Part shown: positions 31,866-40,058 of the stretch, piece by piece
Layout of the letters: each line of letters opens with the position of its first letter
Position numbering within the stretch: the stretch's first letter is position 1
Assembly (NCBI GenBank): GCA_016795465.1
Contig: JAEUHK010000046.1
Span: 62,001-126,000 of the forward strand
DNA: 64,000 nucleotides
From: Verrucomicrobiaceae bacterium
Lineage (GTDB): Bacteria; Verrucomicrobiota; Verrucomicrobiia; Verrucomicrobiales; Verrucomicrobiaceae
Direction of reading: 5' to 3'
Program-made: the position numbers and the translations under genes
The notes under the pieces: generated by a model
Database searches by the model: none
What the model saw: only the letters and a program-made list of their open reading frames with translations
What the model was told of the DNA's origin: nothing

Positions 31866-33662
31866 TTATTTCGCGGCAGCGAGGTGTTTTTCGACACCGG
31901 TGACGATCTCGCGCACGCGGAAGGCGAGGCCGTCGGTCTTGCAGACACTCTTGATCTTCGGATCGGCATACTTGGCGCGGAGCAGCGTGGCGAGCTGGCC
32001 GTAGCCGTAAGCACCGTAATCGTTCATTTCGACGCAGATGACGTTCTTGAAGCCAGCGAGCACGCCATCGAGCGCGTTCGGCAGCGGGTGGAGGTGGCGC
32101 AGATTCGCGGCGCTGACCTTGTGACCTTCGCTGCGGAGACGTTCGCAGGCTTCCTTCGCAGGGCCCCAGGCACTGCCCCAGGCGATGATGAGGGCATCGC
32201 CGGTGGCATCGCCATGAATTTCGGGCGCGGGGAATTCCGCGGCGGCATCGAGCAGCTTTTGACGACGCTTGTTGGTCATCTGCTGGTGCATCTTCGCGTT
32301 GCCGGAGGGATGGCCCCACTCGTCGTGCTCGAGACCGGAGATGTGCGGATACTTGCCCGCGGCCATCTTCGTGCCGGGAGGCGCATGCTGCGTGGTCTTG
32401 TCCAAAGGATAAGGCTTCCAATCGGCAGCACGCGGCGAGAGATCGAGCGTGGGCTCGACCCAGTGCTTGTCGAGATCCGGCTCCTCAAAGGCCTCGATGC
32501 GGCTGCTGAGCGCCTGATCGCTGAGGATGATGACAGGACTGGAGTATTTGCGAGCGAGGCGTCCGGCTTCGAGCGCGATGTAGAAGCAATCCTCGACATC
32601 TTTTGGCGCCAGCACAAAACGCGGTGTGTCGCCGTGGCTGCCATAGATGGCCTGCATGAGATCGCTTTGCTCCACGCTGGTCGGCAGACCGGTGGAAGGA
32701 CCACCGCGCTGCACATTGACGACGATAAGCGGCAGCTCGGCCATGCTGGCGTAGCCGAGGGCTTCCATCTTCAACGACAAACCGGGGCCGGAGCTGCCGG
32801 TCATGGCGAGATGGCCCGCGAAGGCCTCGCCGATGGCCATGCTGACCGCGGCGAGTTCGTCCTCAGCCTGCACAAAGATGCCGCCATACTTCGGCAGCTC
32901 GCTGCGCAGCGTTTCCATGATCTGCGACCACGGCGTGATGGGATACGCGGCGCCGTAGCGCACCCCGGCGGCGAGCAGGCCCATCGAGATCATTTGATTG
33001 CCATCGCTGGAGATGCGGTGGCCGCTCGCGGCCTCACCGGGCTCAAACGCGAATTTTTCGAGGTCACCGACTTGATAGGCGTAACCGGCGTCGAAGGCCA
33101 GCAAGGCATTGCGCAGCACGGACTCGTCCTTTTTGCCAAACTGGCGGCTGATGATGCCGACGAGCTTGTCCTTATCGAGACCGAAGACAGCGACGATGAG
33201 TCCGAGCACGAACATGTTCTTGCCGCGATCCTTCGCGCTGCCGCCGATGGCCTCAATGGTGGCCTGCGTGAAGGGCACGCCGATGTGCAGGATGCCACGC
33301 TCGTTTTTGACCTCCTTCACTTCTGCGGTGTCGTAGAGGCAGATGCCGCCCTGACGCAGCGCCGCGATGTGGCTGTCGTAGCTGTGCTGGTAGAAAGCCA
33401 CGAGCACGTCCGCCTCATCGCCCGCCGTGAGCACTTCACCGGAGCCAAGATGCACCTGGAAGATCGACGGACCACCGCTGATCGTCGCCGGGATGGTCAT
33501 GTAAGTCATCACCTCCTGCGCCGTGCGGCCCGCGAGGCGAGCGAGGAAGCCGCCGATGGACTGAATGCCGTCCTGCGAATTTCCGGCGAAGCGGATGACG
33601 GCGTTGCGAAGGGTCTTCTTGGAATCAGACGACGACGATGCGGAGGCTGTGGCGGTTGACAT
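31866..33662 (-). CDS. korA: 2-oxoacid:acceptor oxidoreductase alpha subunit (gamma-alpha fusion)
   Basis: 598 residues from MSTATASASSSSDSKK. Residues about 20-195 are the gamma domain (RFAGNSQDGIQSIGGFLARLAGR), followed by the pyrimidine-binding alpha domain (GNQMISMGLLAAGVRYGAAYPITPWSQIM ... MTGSSGPGLSLKMEALG) and the C-terminal transketolase-like domain. This gamma-alpha arrangement is usual for two-subunit KorAB enzymes. It is the first gene of the korAB operon and diverges from the epimerase gene across 165 bp. Confidence 0.9.
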   Translation of the reverse strand: MSTATASASSSSDSKKTLRNAVIRFAGNSQDGIQSIGGFLARLAGRTAQEVMTYMTIPATISGGPSIFQVHLGSGEVLTAGDEADVLVAFYQHSYDSHIAALRQGGICLYDTAEVKEVKNERGILHIGVPFTQATIEAIGGSAKDRGKNMFVLGLIVAVFGLDKDKLVGIISRQFGKKDESVLRNALLAFDAGYAYQVGDLEKFAFEPGEAASGHRISSDGNQMISMGLLAAGVRYGAAYPITPWSQIMETLRSELPKYGGIFVQAEDELAAVSMAIGEAFAGHLAMTGSSGPGLSLKMEALGYASMAELPLIVVNVQRGGPSTGLPTSVEQSDLMQAIYGSHGDTPRFVLAPKDVEDCFYIALEAGRLARKYSSPVIILSDQALSSRIEAFEEPDLDKHWVEPTLDLSPRAADWKPYPLDKTTQHAPPGTKMAAGKYPHISGLEHDEWGHPSGNAKMHQQMTNKRRQKLLDAAAEFPAPEIHGDATGDALIIAWGSAWGPAKEACERLRSEGHKVSAANLRHLHPLPNALDGVLAGFKNVICVEMNDYGAYGYGQLATLLRAKYADPKIKSVCKTDGLAFRVREIVTGVEKHLAAAK

Positions 33663-33827
33663 TAGCGAGGTTGGTTGGAAGCGGACTAAACGCCCGTTTT
33701 TAGCGGGTCTAACGGGACCCGTCCACCTCCCAATGCGGGGAAATGATGGGCGGATAATGGCGTGCATGGCTGCCCTGCCGCGAATTCAGGCCGTGCAAAA
33801 CCACAAGAATGGTGATTGATATGCACC

Positions 33828-34736
33828 ATGCGCATCGGCATCACAGGAGCGACGGGGTTTCTCGGCAGGCATGTCATCCGACAGGCTCAAGGCGGAGGGC
33901 ATGAGCTGGTGGCTTACACGCGGAGCCAGCTCGGGCTGCCGGTGTTGCTGGCATCGCAGACGCTTGCTCAGCCTAAAACAGCACCGCATGAGCTGCCGGA
34001 GACGAAGCTCGATGCGCTGGTGCATCTGGCTGGTGAATCGTTGATGGGGCTGTGGACGAAAACGAAGCGCGAACGCATCTGGAAGAGTCGCGTGGAGATG
34101 ACGCAAGGCCTTGTGAGGCATCTCGGCACTTGGAAGGCCGAGAACCGGCCGCGGGTGCTTGTGTGTGCCTCGGGGGCCGGTTTTTACGGTGATCGAGGTG
34201 ATGACCTGCTCGATGAGGGCTCGCCCTCTGGTGCGGGTTTTCTGGCGGAGCTGTGTGTGGAATGGGAAAAGGCTGCAAAGGAGGCGGAGAAGCTCGGCAT
34301 GCGTGTCGTGATGCTGCGCACCGGCATGGTGCTCGGGCCGGATGGCGGGGCGTTTCCGCTGTTGAAGCGTGTTTTTGGCTTCGGGCTCGGCGGAAGGCTT
34401 GGAAGTGGCCGCCAGTGGATGCCGTGGATTCATGTGCAGGATGCGGTGGGCCTCATTTTGCGAGCAGTGGAGCACGGTGACATCCGCGGGCCGATCAACC
34501 TCACCGCGCCCGAGGCTGTGACGAATGCGGTTTTCACGCAAAGCCTTGCCTCAGCCCTCCACCGGCCTGCTTTTTTCCATGCGCCAGCGTTCGCGATACG
34601 CCTGCTGCTCCGCGGCATGGCCGATGAGATGCTGCTGGGCAGCCAGCGAGTGAGTCCTCGCGTTGCCACCGATTCAGGCTACACTTTCACGCATCCGACC
34701 CTCGCCGGCGCTCTCGCCTCGCTGCTCGGAGACTGA
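33828..34736 (+). CDS. TIGR01777-type NAD(P)-dependent epimerase/oxidoreductase (YfcH-like)
   Basis: 302 residues from MRIGITGATGFLGRHVI, an extended SDR Rossmann motif. ALVHLAGESLMGLWTKTKRERIWKSRVE, LVCASGAGFYGDRGD and GGRLGSGRQWMPWIHVQD are characteristic of the TIGR01777 subgroup, with Tyr in the GFYG position. The substrate is unknown throughout the subgroup. The stop lies within the heptamer repeat that precedes the HAD phosphatase gene, so the two genes are probably co-transcribed. Confidence 0.88.
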   Translation: MRIGITGATGFLGRHVIRQAQGGGHELVAYTRSQLGLPVLLASQTLAQPKTAPHELPETKLDALVHLAGESLMGLWTKTKRERIWKSRVEMTQGLVRHLGTWKAENRPRVLVCASGAGFYGDRGDDLLDEGSPSGAGFLAELCVEWEKAAKEAEKLGMRVVMLRTGMVLGPDGGAFPLLKRVFGFGLGGRLGSGRQWMPWIHVQDAVGLILRAVEHGDIRGPINLTAPEAVTNAVFTQSLASALHRPAFFHAPAFAIRLLLRGMADEMLLGSQRVSPRVATDSGYTFTHPTLAGALASLLGD

Positions 34737-34757
34737 AACTTGAAACCTGAAACTCAG
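34732..34757. repeat. Heptamer tandem repeat between the epimerase and HAD phosphatase genes
   Basis: ACTGAAA, CTTGAAA, CCTGAAA and CTCAG stand in 7-bp phase, running from the epimerase stop to the probable start of the HAD gene. It shares the 16-mer CTTGAAACCTGAAACT with the array inside lnt. Confidence 0.65.
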
Positions 34758-35636
34758 ATGGCCTCGCAACAAACCACCATCGGCATCATCTACGATTACG
34801 ACCAGACGCTGAGCCCGACGTACATGCAGGACGAGACGCTCTTCCCGCACTTCGGCATCAATCCGACGCAGTTCTGGAAGCGCAGTCGCGAGCTGGTGGA
34901 CCAGGAAGGCTACGACGGCGAGCTGGCCTACCTCAAATGCATGCTCGACTACCTCGACATGGACCGCCCCACGAACGAGGACCTGCGAAACCTGGGTGCC
35001 AAACTGCGCTTTTACAAAGGCGTGCCGGAGATTTTCTCCGAACTCGACAACGTGCTCAACGACCAGCACCGCCTGCTCGGCGTGAAGATCGAGCACTACA
35101 TCGTCTCCAGCGGCCTGAAGGCCCTGCTCGATGGCTCGTCGCTCGCGCCTTACATCAAGCGCATCTTCGGCTGCGAGTTCGGCGAGGACAAAAACGGCCG
35201 CATCACCTTCCCGAAGCGTGTCATCAGCCACACGACCAAGACGCAGTACATCTTCCGCATCAACAAAGGCATGCTCGAGCCGCATGAGGACGTGAACGAC
35301 CACATGGCCCCCGAGCTGCGCCCGATCCCCTTCCAAAACATGATCTACGTAGGCGATGGCCCCACCGACGTGCCCTGTTTCACCTTGATGAAACGCTACG
35401 GCGGCAATGCCATCGCGGTGTACAACCCTGATGAGGCCAGCCGGGCCAGTTTCCGCAAATGCTTCCAGCTCACCGGCCTCGCCGACCGCGTGAAACACAT
35501 CGCCCCGGCGGATTATCGTCCAGGCAGCCACCTGCGCCTGCTCATCGAGGAGATGGTGCGTGAGATCGCGGATACCATCGTGCGAAAGAAGAAGCAGGAG
35601 ATCGAGGACGGCACCGTCTCCGCGCCGCATTTTTGA
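34758..35636 (+). CDS. HAD-superfamily phosphatase, substrate unknown
   Basis: 292 residues from MASQQTTIGIIYDYDQTLSP; an ATG six codons earlier falls inside the heptamer repeat. Motif I is DYDQTL (nucleophile first Asp), motif II IVSSGLK, and motif IV MIYVGDGPTDVPCF. The arrangement resembles phosphoserine phosphatase-like HADs with a helical cap. No substrate can be assigned. A palindromic repeat follows between it and the convergent phosphatase gene. Confidence 0.85.
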   Translation: MASQQTTIGIIYDYDQTLSPTYMQDETLFPHFGINPTQFWKRSRELVDQEGYDGELAYLKCMLDYLDMDRPTNEDLRNLGAKLRFYKGVPEIFSELDNVLNDQHRLLGVKIEHYIVSSGLKALLDGSSLAPYIKRIFGCEFGEDKNGRITFPKRVISHTTKTQYIFRINKGMLEPHEDVNDHMAPELRPIPFQNMIYVGDGPTDVPCFTLMKRYGGNAIAVYNPDEASRASFRKCFQLTGLADRVKHIAPADYRPGSHLRLLIEEMVREIADTIVRKKKQEIEDGTVSAPHF

Positions 35637-35646
35637 GGTCTTGAAG

Positions 35647-35705
35647 TGATGCGGGCACTCGTGCCCGCACGAACGGTTTCTTTGCGGGCAGGAGTGCCCG
35701 CATCA
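35647..35705. repeat. Nested palindromic element between convergent genes
   Basis: The outer arms TGATGCGGGCACTC (35647-35660) and GAGTGCCCGCATCA (35692-35705) are exact complements. Each half is itself a small hairpin (GCGGGC-ACTCGT-GCCCGC and GCGGGC-AGGAGT-GCCCGC). It overlaps the stop codon of the LMW-PTP gene. It may act as a bidirectional transcription barrier, or be a REP-type repeat different from the family at 23625 and 63252. Confidence 0.7.
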
Positions 35706-36035
35706 CTCAGAAGCCTCCACCAGCAGCGGCTCCACACTGGCCTGGATCAGTTCGATGAGCGCCGGGTCCATGAACTCATAGTCATCCGGGATGTCCAGCA
35801 CCTCGACATGAAGATCGTGAAACACCTCCGGGAAGTCCTTCCTCAGCTTCCGCTTATGCGCGGACTCCATCACGAGCACGAGATCCGCCCAGCGCAGCAG
35901 CTTCTCCGACACCCGCCGCCTCGCCGAGGCGCTCACGCCCGCACTGCGCACCTCCACCCGTGGATCGTTTTGATACACCACCTCCGCCGTCGGGCTGCGC
36001 CAGTGATTGCGGGAGCAGAGAAAGAGGAGTTTCAT
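35703..36035 (-). CDS. Short low-molecular-weight protein tyrosine phosphatase-like protein
   Basis: 110 residues from MKLLFLCSRNHWRSPTAE. The P-loop C(x)5RS is CSRNHWRS (Cys7, Arg13), with Trp in place of the usual second Cys, and the Asp general-acid region corresponds to VLDIPDDYEFMDP. It is shorter than classical LMW-PTPs (about 150), as in a known compact subgroup. It starts 1 bp after the RHH gene stop, implying translational coupling. A 45-bp near-copy of its 5' end occurs 323 bp upstream. Confidence 0.85.
   Translation of the reverse strand: MKLLFLCSRNHWRSPTAEVVYQNDPRVEVRSAGVSASARRRVSEKLLRWADLVLVMESAHKRKLRKDFPEVFHDLHVEVLDIPDDYEFMDPALIELIQASVEPLLVEASE
35991..36035. repeat. 45-bp direct repeat, copy A (5' end of the PTP gene)
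   Basis: It matches 36314-36358 at 40 of 45 positions in the same orientation. It covers the first 15 codons of the intact PTP gene, including the P-loop. Confidence 0.8.
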
Positions 36036-36036
36036 C

Positions 36037-36249
36037 TCAAGCTGCACTATAGCCCTTGCGCCGACTCAGGTTTTTCGGGCCGTTAATGCGCCCGGCGACC
36101 TGCATAAATGATCGGACACTCTTCTTAGCTTTTGCCTTCTCCAAATGGTCCCGTGCAATCTTCCCCGGCGAAACACCAGCGCGTTTCGCCTCACTCGCAA
36201 GCCACATGAAGAGATCCTCCGGTATACGAATGGTGATGGCTCGACTCAT
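36037..36249 (-). CDS. Ribbon-helix-helix (CopG/Arc-type) DNA-binding protein
   Basis: 70 residues: MSRAITIRIPEDLFMWLASEAKRAGVSPGKIARDHLEKA has the beta strand (ITIRI), helix and turn (GVSPGKIARDHLE) of RHH proteins, which are commonly antitoxins. No toxin gene (PIN, RelE or MazF type) is adjacent; the next gene encodes a phosphatase. The gene lies between the two copies of a 45-bp direct repeat, so it seems to have entered as part of a small insertion or duplication. Confidence 0.8.
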   Translation of the reverse strand: MSRAITIRIPEDLFMWLASEAKRAGVSPGKIARDHLEKAKAKKSVRSFMQVAGRINGPKNLSRRKGYSAA

Positions 36250-36271
36250 TTGGCAACGGCTAGGCTAATGG

Positions 36272-36358
36272 CTAGTTCCGCACAAGCAGCGATTTTGCTA
36301 TCAAGGCCGCGTTCGGGCCGCGCCAGTGGTTGCGGGAGCAGAGAAAGAGGAGGCGCAT
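36272..36358 (-). pseudogene. Truncated duplicate of the LMW-PTP 5' end
   Basis: ATG at 36358 opens MRLLFLCSRNHWRGPNAALI, aligned with the intact PTP start (MKLLFLCSRNHWRSPTAEVV), then a stop after 28 codons at 36272. Only the P-loop region is kept, and the Ser after the P-loop Arg has become Gly. It directly follows the stop of the 159-residue unknown gene, the position an original PTP gene would have held. Confidence 0.75.
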
Positions 36359-36361
36359 GGT

Positions 36362-36841
36362 TTAAGCGGGCTCAGCTTCAAACGGCTGCCATTGGAATTC
36401 GATATCGTCGGCTTCGATCAGCCATCGTGCTCCGGAGGCCCATTCGATCTCATGCAGCAAGTTTTCATTCGTGGAGAGTCGGAATTCGTCATAACGCCAG
36501 TCTCCCAATCCTCCGTTTAAAGCCGATGCTTGGATGTTGAAGCTCATCAAGCGAGGGTAATGCAGCAAAAGCAGTCCATCGTGGTAAGCGCCCAAAAGCT
36601 TGAGCCCCGCCGAGTTCCCACGCTTCTGGCCAGACGCGGTCGCACCCTCGGAGATTTTGAATTCTTGGAGCCAAGCGTCGTGCGGACAATGATGACAACG
36701 GAAGTCATACCACTCCGCCGACAGCGCGAGCTTCATCGCGCCCGGCGGCATCCGGTCGCGAACAGATTCGATGTACTCCTCATATCGCCTCCAATATCCT
36801 TGGAAGTCCTTGTCTCGTTGCTCGGAGAGAAGAAAGGACAT
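36362..36841 (-). CDS. Hypothetical protein, 159 aa
   Basis: A soluble product without signal peptide or membrane segment, starting MSFLLSEQRDKDFQGYWRRY. It is rich in Trp and aromatic residues and has a possible metal site FRCHHCPHDAW. No family is recognised. It lies upstream of the PTP fragment, RHH and PTP genes on the same strand and may once have formed a two-gene unit with the PTP. Confidence 0.65.
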   Translation of the reverse strand: MSFLLSEQRDKDFQGYWRRYEEYIESVRDRMPPGAMKLALSAEWYDFRCHHCPHDAWLQEFKISEGATASGQKRGNSAGLKLLGAYHDGLLLLHYPRLMSFNIQASALNGGLGDWRYDEFRLSTNENLLHEIEWASGARWLIEADDIEFQWQPFEAEPA

Positions 36842-36863
36842 GGAGGCGACGCGAGGTGGCTGC

Positions 36864-38414
36864 TTACTTCCGCACCAGTAGCGATTTGCCAGTCATCTCC
36901 GCGGGCTGCTTCACGCCGAGCATGTCGAGCAGCGTGGGCGCGATGTCAGCGAGGATGCCGTTGCGGACGGTGTAGTTCGCGGCATCGGCGGCGACGTAGA
37001 TGCCGTGGACGAGGTTCGTGGTGTGGGCGGTGTGCGGGGAGCCGTCGGCGTTGCGCATCTGCTCGCAGTTGCCGTGGTCGGCGGTGATGAAGAGCTTGCC
37101 GCCGAGTTCGAGCACCTTCTCGACGATGAGCTTCACGCCGAAGTCGATGGTCTCGCAGGCATGCACGCCGGCCTCGACGACGCCGGTGTGGCCGACCATG
37201 TCGGGATTGGCGTAGTTCATGATGACGGCGTCGTATTTCTCCAAACGGCGCAGCACTTCAAAGGTGAGGTCCGGGGCGCTCATCTGCGGCTTCTTGTCGT
37301 AGGTGGGCACTTCTTTGGGCGAAATGGCCAGGTAGCGGTCTTCGCCAGGATTCGGCTCCTCGACGCCGCTGTTGAAGAAGAAGGTGACGTGCGGGTATTT
37401 CTCCGTTTCAGCCGCGCGGAGCTGCGCGAGGCCGGCGGCAGCGATGGTTTGGCCGAGGTTGTTGCTGAGGCTTTCGGTGCCGAAAATCACGCGGGCGCCG
37501 AGATCGACGTAAGTCGCGTCATACTCGGTGAGCGTGTAGTAACCGGTCTTCGGCGTCACTTCGCGGTCAAAGCCGGCGAAATCGGCCTTCAGGAAGGCCT
37601 CGCTGAGCTGGCGGGCGCGGTCGGCGCGGAAATTAAACCACAAGATGACATCGCCATCGCGGATGCGCTGCTCGTTGGCATTGGAAAAAATCATCGGCTG
37701 CATGAATTCATCGCCGCGCGGATCGCTCGGATACGCGGCCTGCATGGCGGCGCTCGGCAGATCGGTGCGCACTTCACCGCGACCGAGCACGATGGCATCC
37801 CAGGCGAGCTTGTTGCGCTCCCAGCGCTTGTCGCGGTCCATCGCGTAGTAGCGACCGATGACGGTGGCGATCTTTGCGCCGCTCGGCTTCAAATCGGCTT
37901 CCAGCTTCGCCATGTAGGCCGCGCCGCCGGTGGGTGAGGTGTCGCGTCCGTCGGTGATGGCATGCACCATCAGATCGGTGACGCCCGCGGCCTTCGCGGC
38001 ATTGCACAGAGCGGCGAGGTGATCCTGATGCGAATGCACGCCACCATCGCTGATGAGGCCGAGGAAGTGCAGGCGCTTGCCTTTCGCCTTCTCGAAGGCC
38101 TCGACGAGCACGGGCATCTTCGCCAGTTCGCCATCGCGGATGCTCTTGTTGATGCGGGTGAGGTCCTGATAGACGATGCGGCCCGCGCCGAGGTTGAGGT
38201 GGCCGACTTCGCTGTTGCCCATCTGGCCTTCCGGCAGGCCCACGTCCTCGCCGCTGGCGCTGACGGTGCCGCGAGGATACGTGGCATAAAGATGATCATG
38301 GAACGGCGTCTTCGCGAGCAGCGTGGCATCGCCATTGGCTTGAGCTTGAGCTTTGCCGCCGGGGTTGATGCCCCAGCCGTCGCGGATGATGAGAACAACA
38401 GGTTTTTTAGACAT
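36864..38414 (-). CDS. gpmI: 2,3-bisphosphoglycerate-independent phosphoglycerate mutase
   Basis: 516 residues. The alkaline-phosphatase-fold metal site VVLIIRDGWGIN, the phospho-acceptor serine in GQMGNSEVGHLNLGAGR (Ser68), HAITDGRDTSP and KLFITADHGNCEQM with PHTAHTTNLV are all present. It interconverts 3- and 2-phosphoglycerate in glycolysis with two Mn ions. Length and motifs are normal. Confidence 0.97.
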   Translation of the reverse strand: MSKKPVVLIIRDGWGINPGGKAQAQANGDATLLAKTPFHDHLYATYPRGTVSASGEDVGLPEGQMGNSEVGHLNLGAGRIVYQDLTRINKSIRDGELAKMPVLVEAFEKAKGKRLHFLGLISDGGVHSHQDHLAALCNAAKAAGVTDLMVHAITDGRDTSPTGGAAYMAKLEADLKPSGAKIATVIGRYYAMDRDKRWERNKLAWDAIVLGRGEVRTDLPSAAMQAAYPSDPRGDEFMQPMIFSNANEQRIRDGDVILWFNFRADRARQLSEAFLKADFAGFDREVTPKTGYYTLTEYDATYVDLGARVIFGTESLSNNLGQTIAAAGLAQLRAAETEKYPHVTFFFNSGVEEPNPGEDRYLAISPKEVPTYDKKPQMSAPDLTFEVLRRLEKYDAVIMNYANPDMVGHTGVVEAGVHACETIDFGVKLIVEKVLELGGKLFITADHGNCEQMRNADGSPHTAHTTNLVHGIYVAADAANYTVRNGILADIAPTLLDMLGVKQPAEMTGKSLLVRK

Positions 38415-38421
38415 GGAAGGT

Positions 38422-38472
38422 GGGTCAATGGGTCAAGGCGGCGGGGCCGTCAAGGTGGTCAAGGGGTCAAGA
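38422..38472. repeat. Irregular GTCAA repeat upstream of gpmI
   Basis: GGGTCAAT, GGGTCAAGG, CCGTCAAGG, TGGTCAAGG and GGGTCAAGA occur within 51 bp in the divergent region between gpmI and the amidase gene. Spacing is irregular (8-16 bp). Confidence 0.45.
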
Positions 38473-38623
38473 CGGGTGAAAAGCACCTTCCGCGCCCATT
38501 TCCGCCGAGTTTCCGGGCACGCGGCCAAGATCGCAAACCTGCGAAAAGCCCCCGCAGCTTCCGGGATTGCCAAACCCACCCCGGCGGACTATAAAGCGGC
38601 CCCTCGTCCCCCCTTCAAAAAAC

Positions 38624-39997
38624 ATGACCTCCGGTTCACCAGCTTCCCTTTGTCGAGCCGCCGCCGTGATCGTTGTGGCAGGCTTTGCCTTGGCCCAAAC
38701 CCAGCCCGCACGAGGCGAAGAGGAGAAAAAGGGCTTCTTCTCGAAGATGTTCGGTGGAGGCAAAACCGAGGAAAAACCGGCTGAGAAGCCCGCGGAGCCC
38801 AAAGAGGAGCCAAAAGCCGAGTCGAAGCCCAAATCGACCTCAAACAGCAAATCGAAGTCCACGGCCTCCAAGTCCAAAACCGAGCCCGCGAAGACCACCA
38901 CGACACCGAAGAAGGCCGAGCCGAAGCCCGCCGTGGTCGAAAAGAAGACCGAGACGCCCAAAACGACTCCGAAGGTGGAAACCAAGCCCACCCCTGCTCC
39001 GCAGCCAAAGGCCGTGGCAACCATGACGGCGAACGTCAAAAAAGAGGTGAAGCCCTCCGCGACGAATCCTTGGCACATCATCGACGTAGGCGGCCGCGAT
39101 TACGTGACCCTGGAAAGCATCCGGAATTTCTACAACCCGCTGTTCGGCTTCACCGGCTTCCGCCAGCAGGGCAATCACATCTGGCTGATGTCGAACAAGC
39201 TCGTCATCAAGGCGCAGATCGGCTCGCAGGATCTGCTCATGAACAACATGAAGTTCATCCTGAGCTTCCCGATCATCTCCCACGGCAACAACACGCTCAT
39301 CTCGCGCCTCGATCTCGTGAAGCTCGTCGATCCCATCCTCAATCCCAGCCACATCCAGGGAGCGGAATATTTCGACACGGTAGTCGTCGATGCCGGCCAC
39401 GGCGGCCACGATGCCGGTGCCCGCGGCGTTTATGGCTATGAAAAGGACTTCGCCCTCAAGATGGCTCAGCACCTTCGCACGGCCTTGATGGCACGCGGTT
39501 TCAAAGTGGTGCTCACCCGCAGCACGGACACTTTCATCAGCCTCGGCGGCCGCGTTTCCATCGCGAATGCCATCCCGAACAGCATCTTCATCAGCCTGCA
39601 CCTGAACTCCGGCGGCAGCACCGCCAGCGGCATCGAGACCTGGGCGCTCACACCGCAGAACGCGGCGGCCACCATCTCACGGGGTGGCGGTTACAACGTG
39701 AACGGCGTCACCGGCAACAAGCAGGACTCCGCGAACATCGCTCTCGCCTCCGCCGTGCAGGCACGCGTGCTCAGCACCGTGAAGGTCGTCGATCGCGGCA
39801 TCAAACGTGCCCAGTGGAGCGTGCTCACCGGCATCAAGAAGCCCGGCATCCTATTCGAAGGCGGCTTTGTCACGAACTCGAAGGAGTGCCTGCTCATCGC
39901 CTCCGAGAGCTATCAAAAGACCGTCGCCGCGGCCATCGCGGACGCCGTGATGAATTATCGCAAGGCCTTAGAGCCGGCGATGGTGAACCGCCGCTGA
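38624..39997 (+). CDS. N-acetylmuramoyl-L-alanine amidase (Amidase_3/AmiC type)
   Basis: 457 residues from MTSGSPASLCRAAAVIVVAG, a signal peptide. Residues about 33-135 are a low-complexity Lys/Pro/Thr/Glu linker, probably wall- or membrane-interacting. Residues about 145-240 resemble a copper amine oxidase N-terminal-like domain (HIIDVGGRDYVTLESIRNFY). The catalytic zinc domain follows: VVVDAGHGGHDAGARG (His), GYEKDFALKMA (Glu), NSIFISLHLNS (His) and GILFEGGFVTN (catalytic Glu). It cleaves the amide between MurNAc and the stem peptide in the periplasm. Confidence 0.93.
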   Translation: MTSGSPASLCRAAAVIVVAGFALAQTQPARGEEEKKGFFSKMFGGGKTEEKPAEKPAEPKEEPKAESKPKSTSNSKSKSTASKSKTEPAKTTTTPKKAEPKPAVVEKKTETPKTTPKVETKPTPAPQPKAVATMTANVKKEVKPSATNPWHIIDVGGRDYVTLESIRNFYNPLFGFTGFRQQGNHIWLMSNKLVIKAQIGSQDLLMNNMKFILSFPIISHGNNTLISRLDLVKLVDPILNPSHIQGAEYFDTVVVDAGHGGHDAGARGVYGYEKDFALKMAQHLRTALMARGFKVVLTRSTDTFISLGGRVSIANAIPNSIFISLHLNSGGSTASGIETWALTPQNAAATISRGGGYNVNGVTGNKQDSANIALASAVQARVLSTVKVVDRGIKRAQWSVLTGIKKPGILFEGGFVTNSKECLLIASESYQKTVAAAIADAVMNYRKALEPAMVNRR

Positions 39998-40058
39998 CAA
40001 ACGTCTGGCAGAGCCGGCGTTGACAGAAGGCATGGAGCGCTTCCCTCTGCCATCCGTC

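Noticed and set aside
31884..33659. 591-codon plus-strand frame opposite korA
   Set aside because: Antisense shadow with low-complexity His/Asp/Arg-rich translation; korA on the other strand carries all family motifs.
33663..33827. Small palindromes between korA and the epimerase gene
   Set aside because: The short inverted matches (4-5 bp arms) are within expectation for GC-rich DNA and were not called as operators.
36272..36358. Functional 28-residue phosphatase-like peptide
   Set aside because: It retains only the P-loop segment and lacks the rest of the fold; the near-copy downstream is the intact gene.
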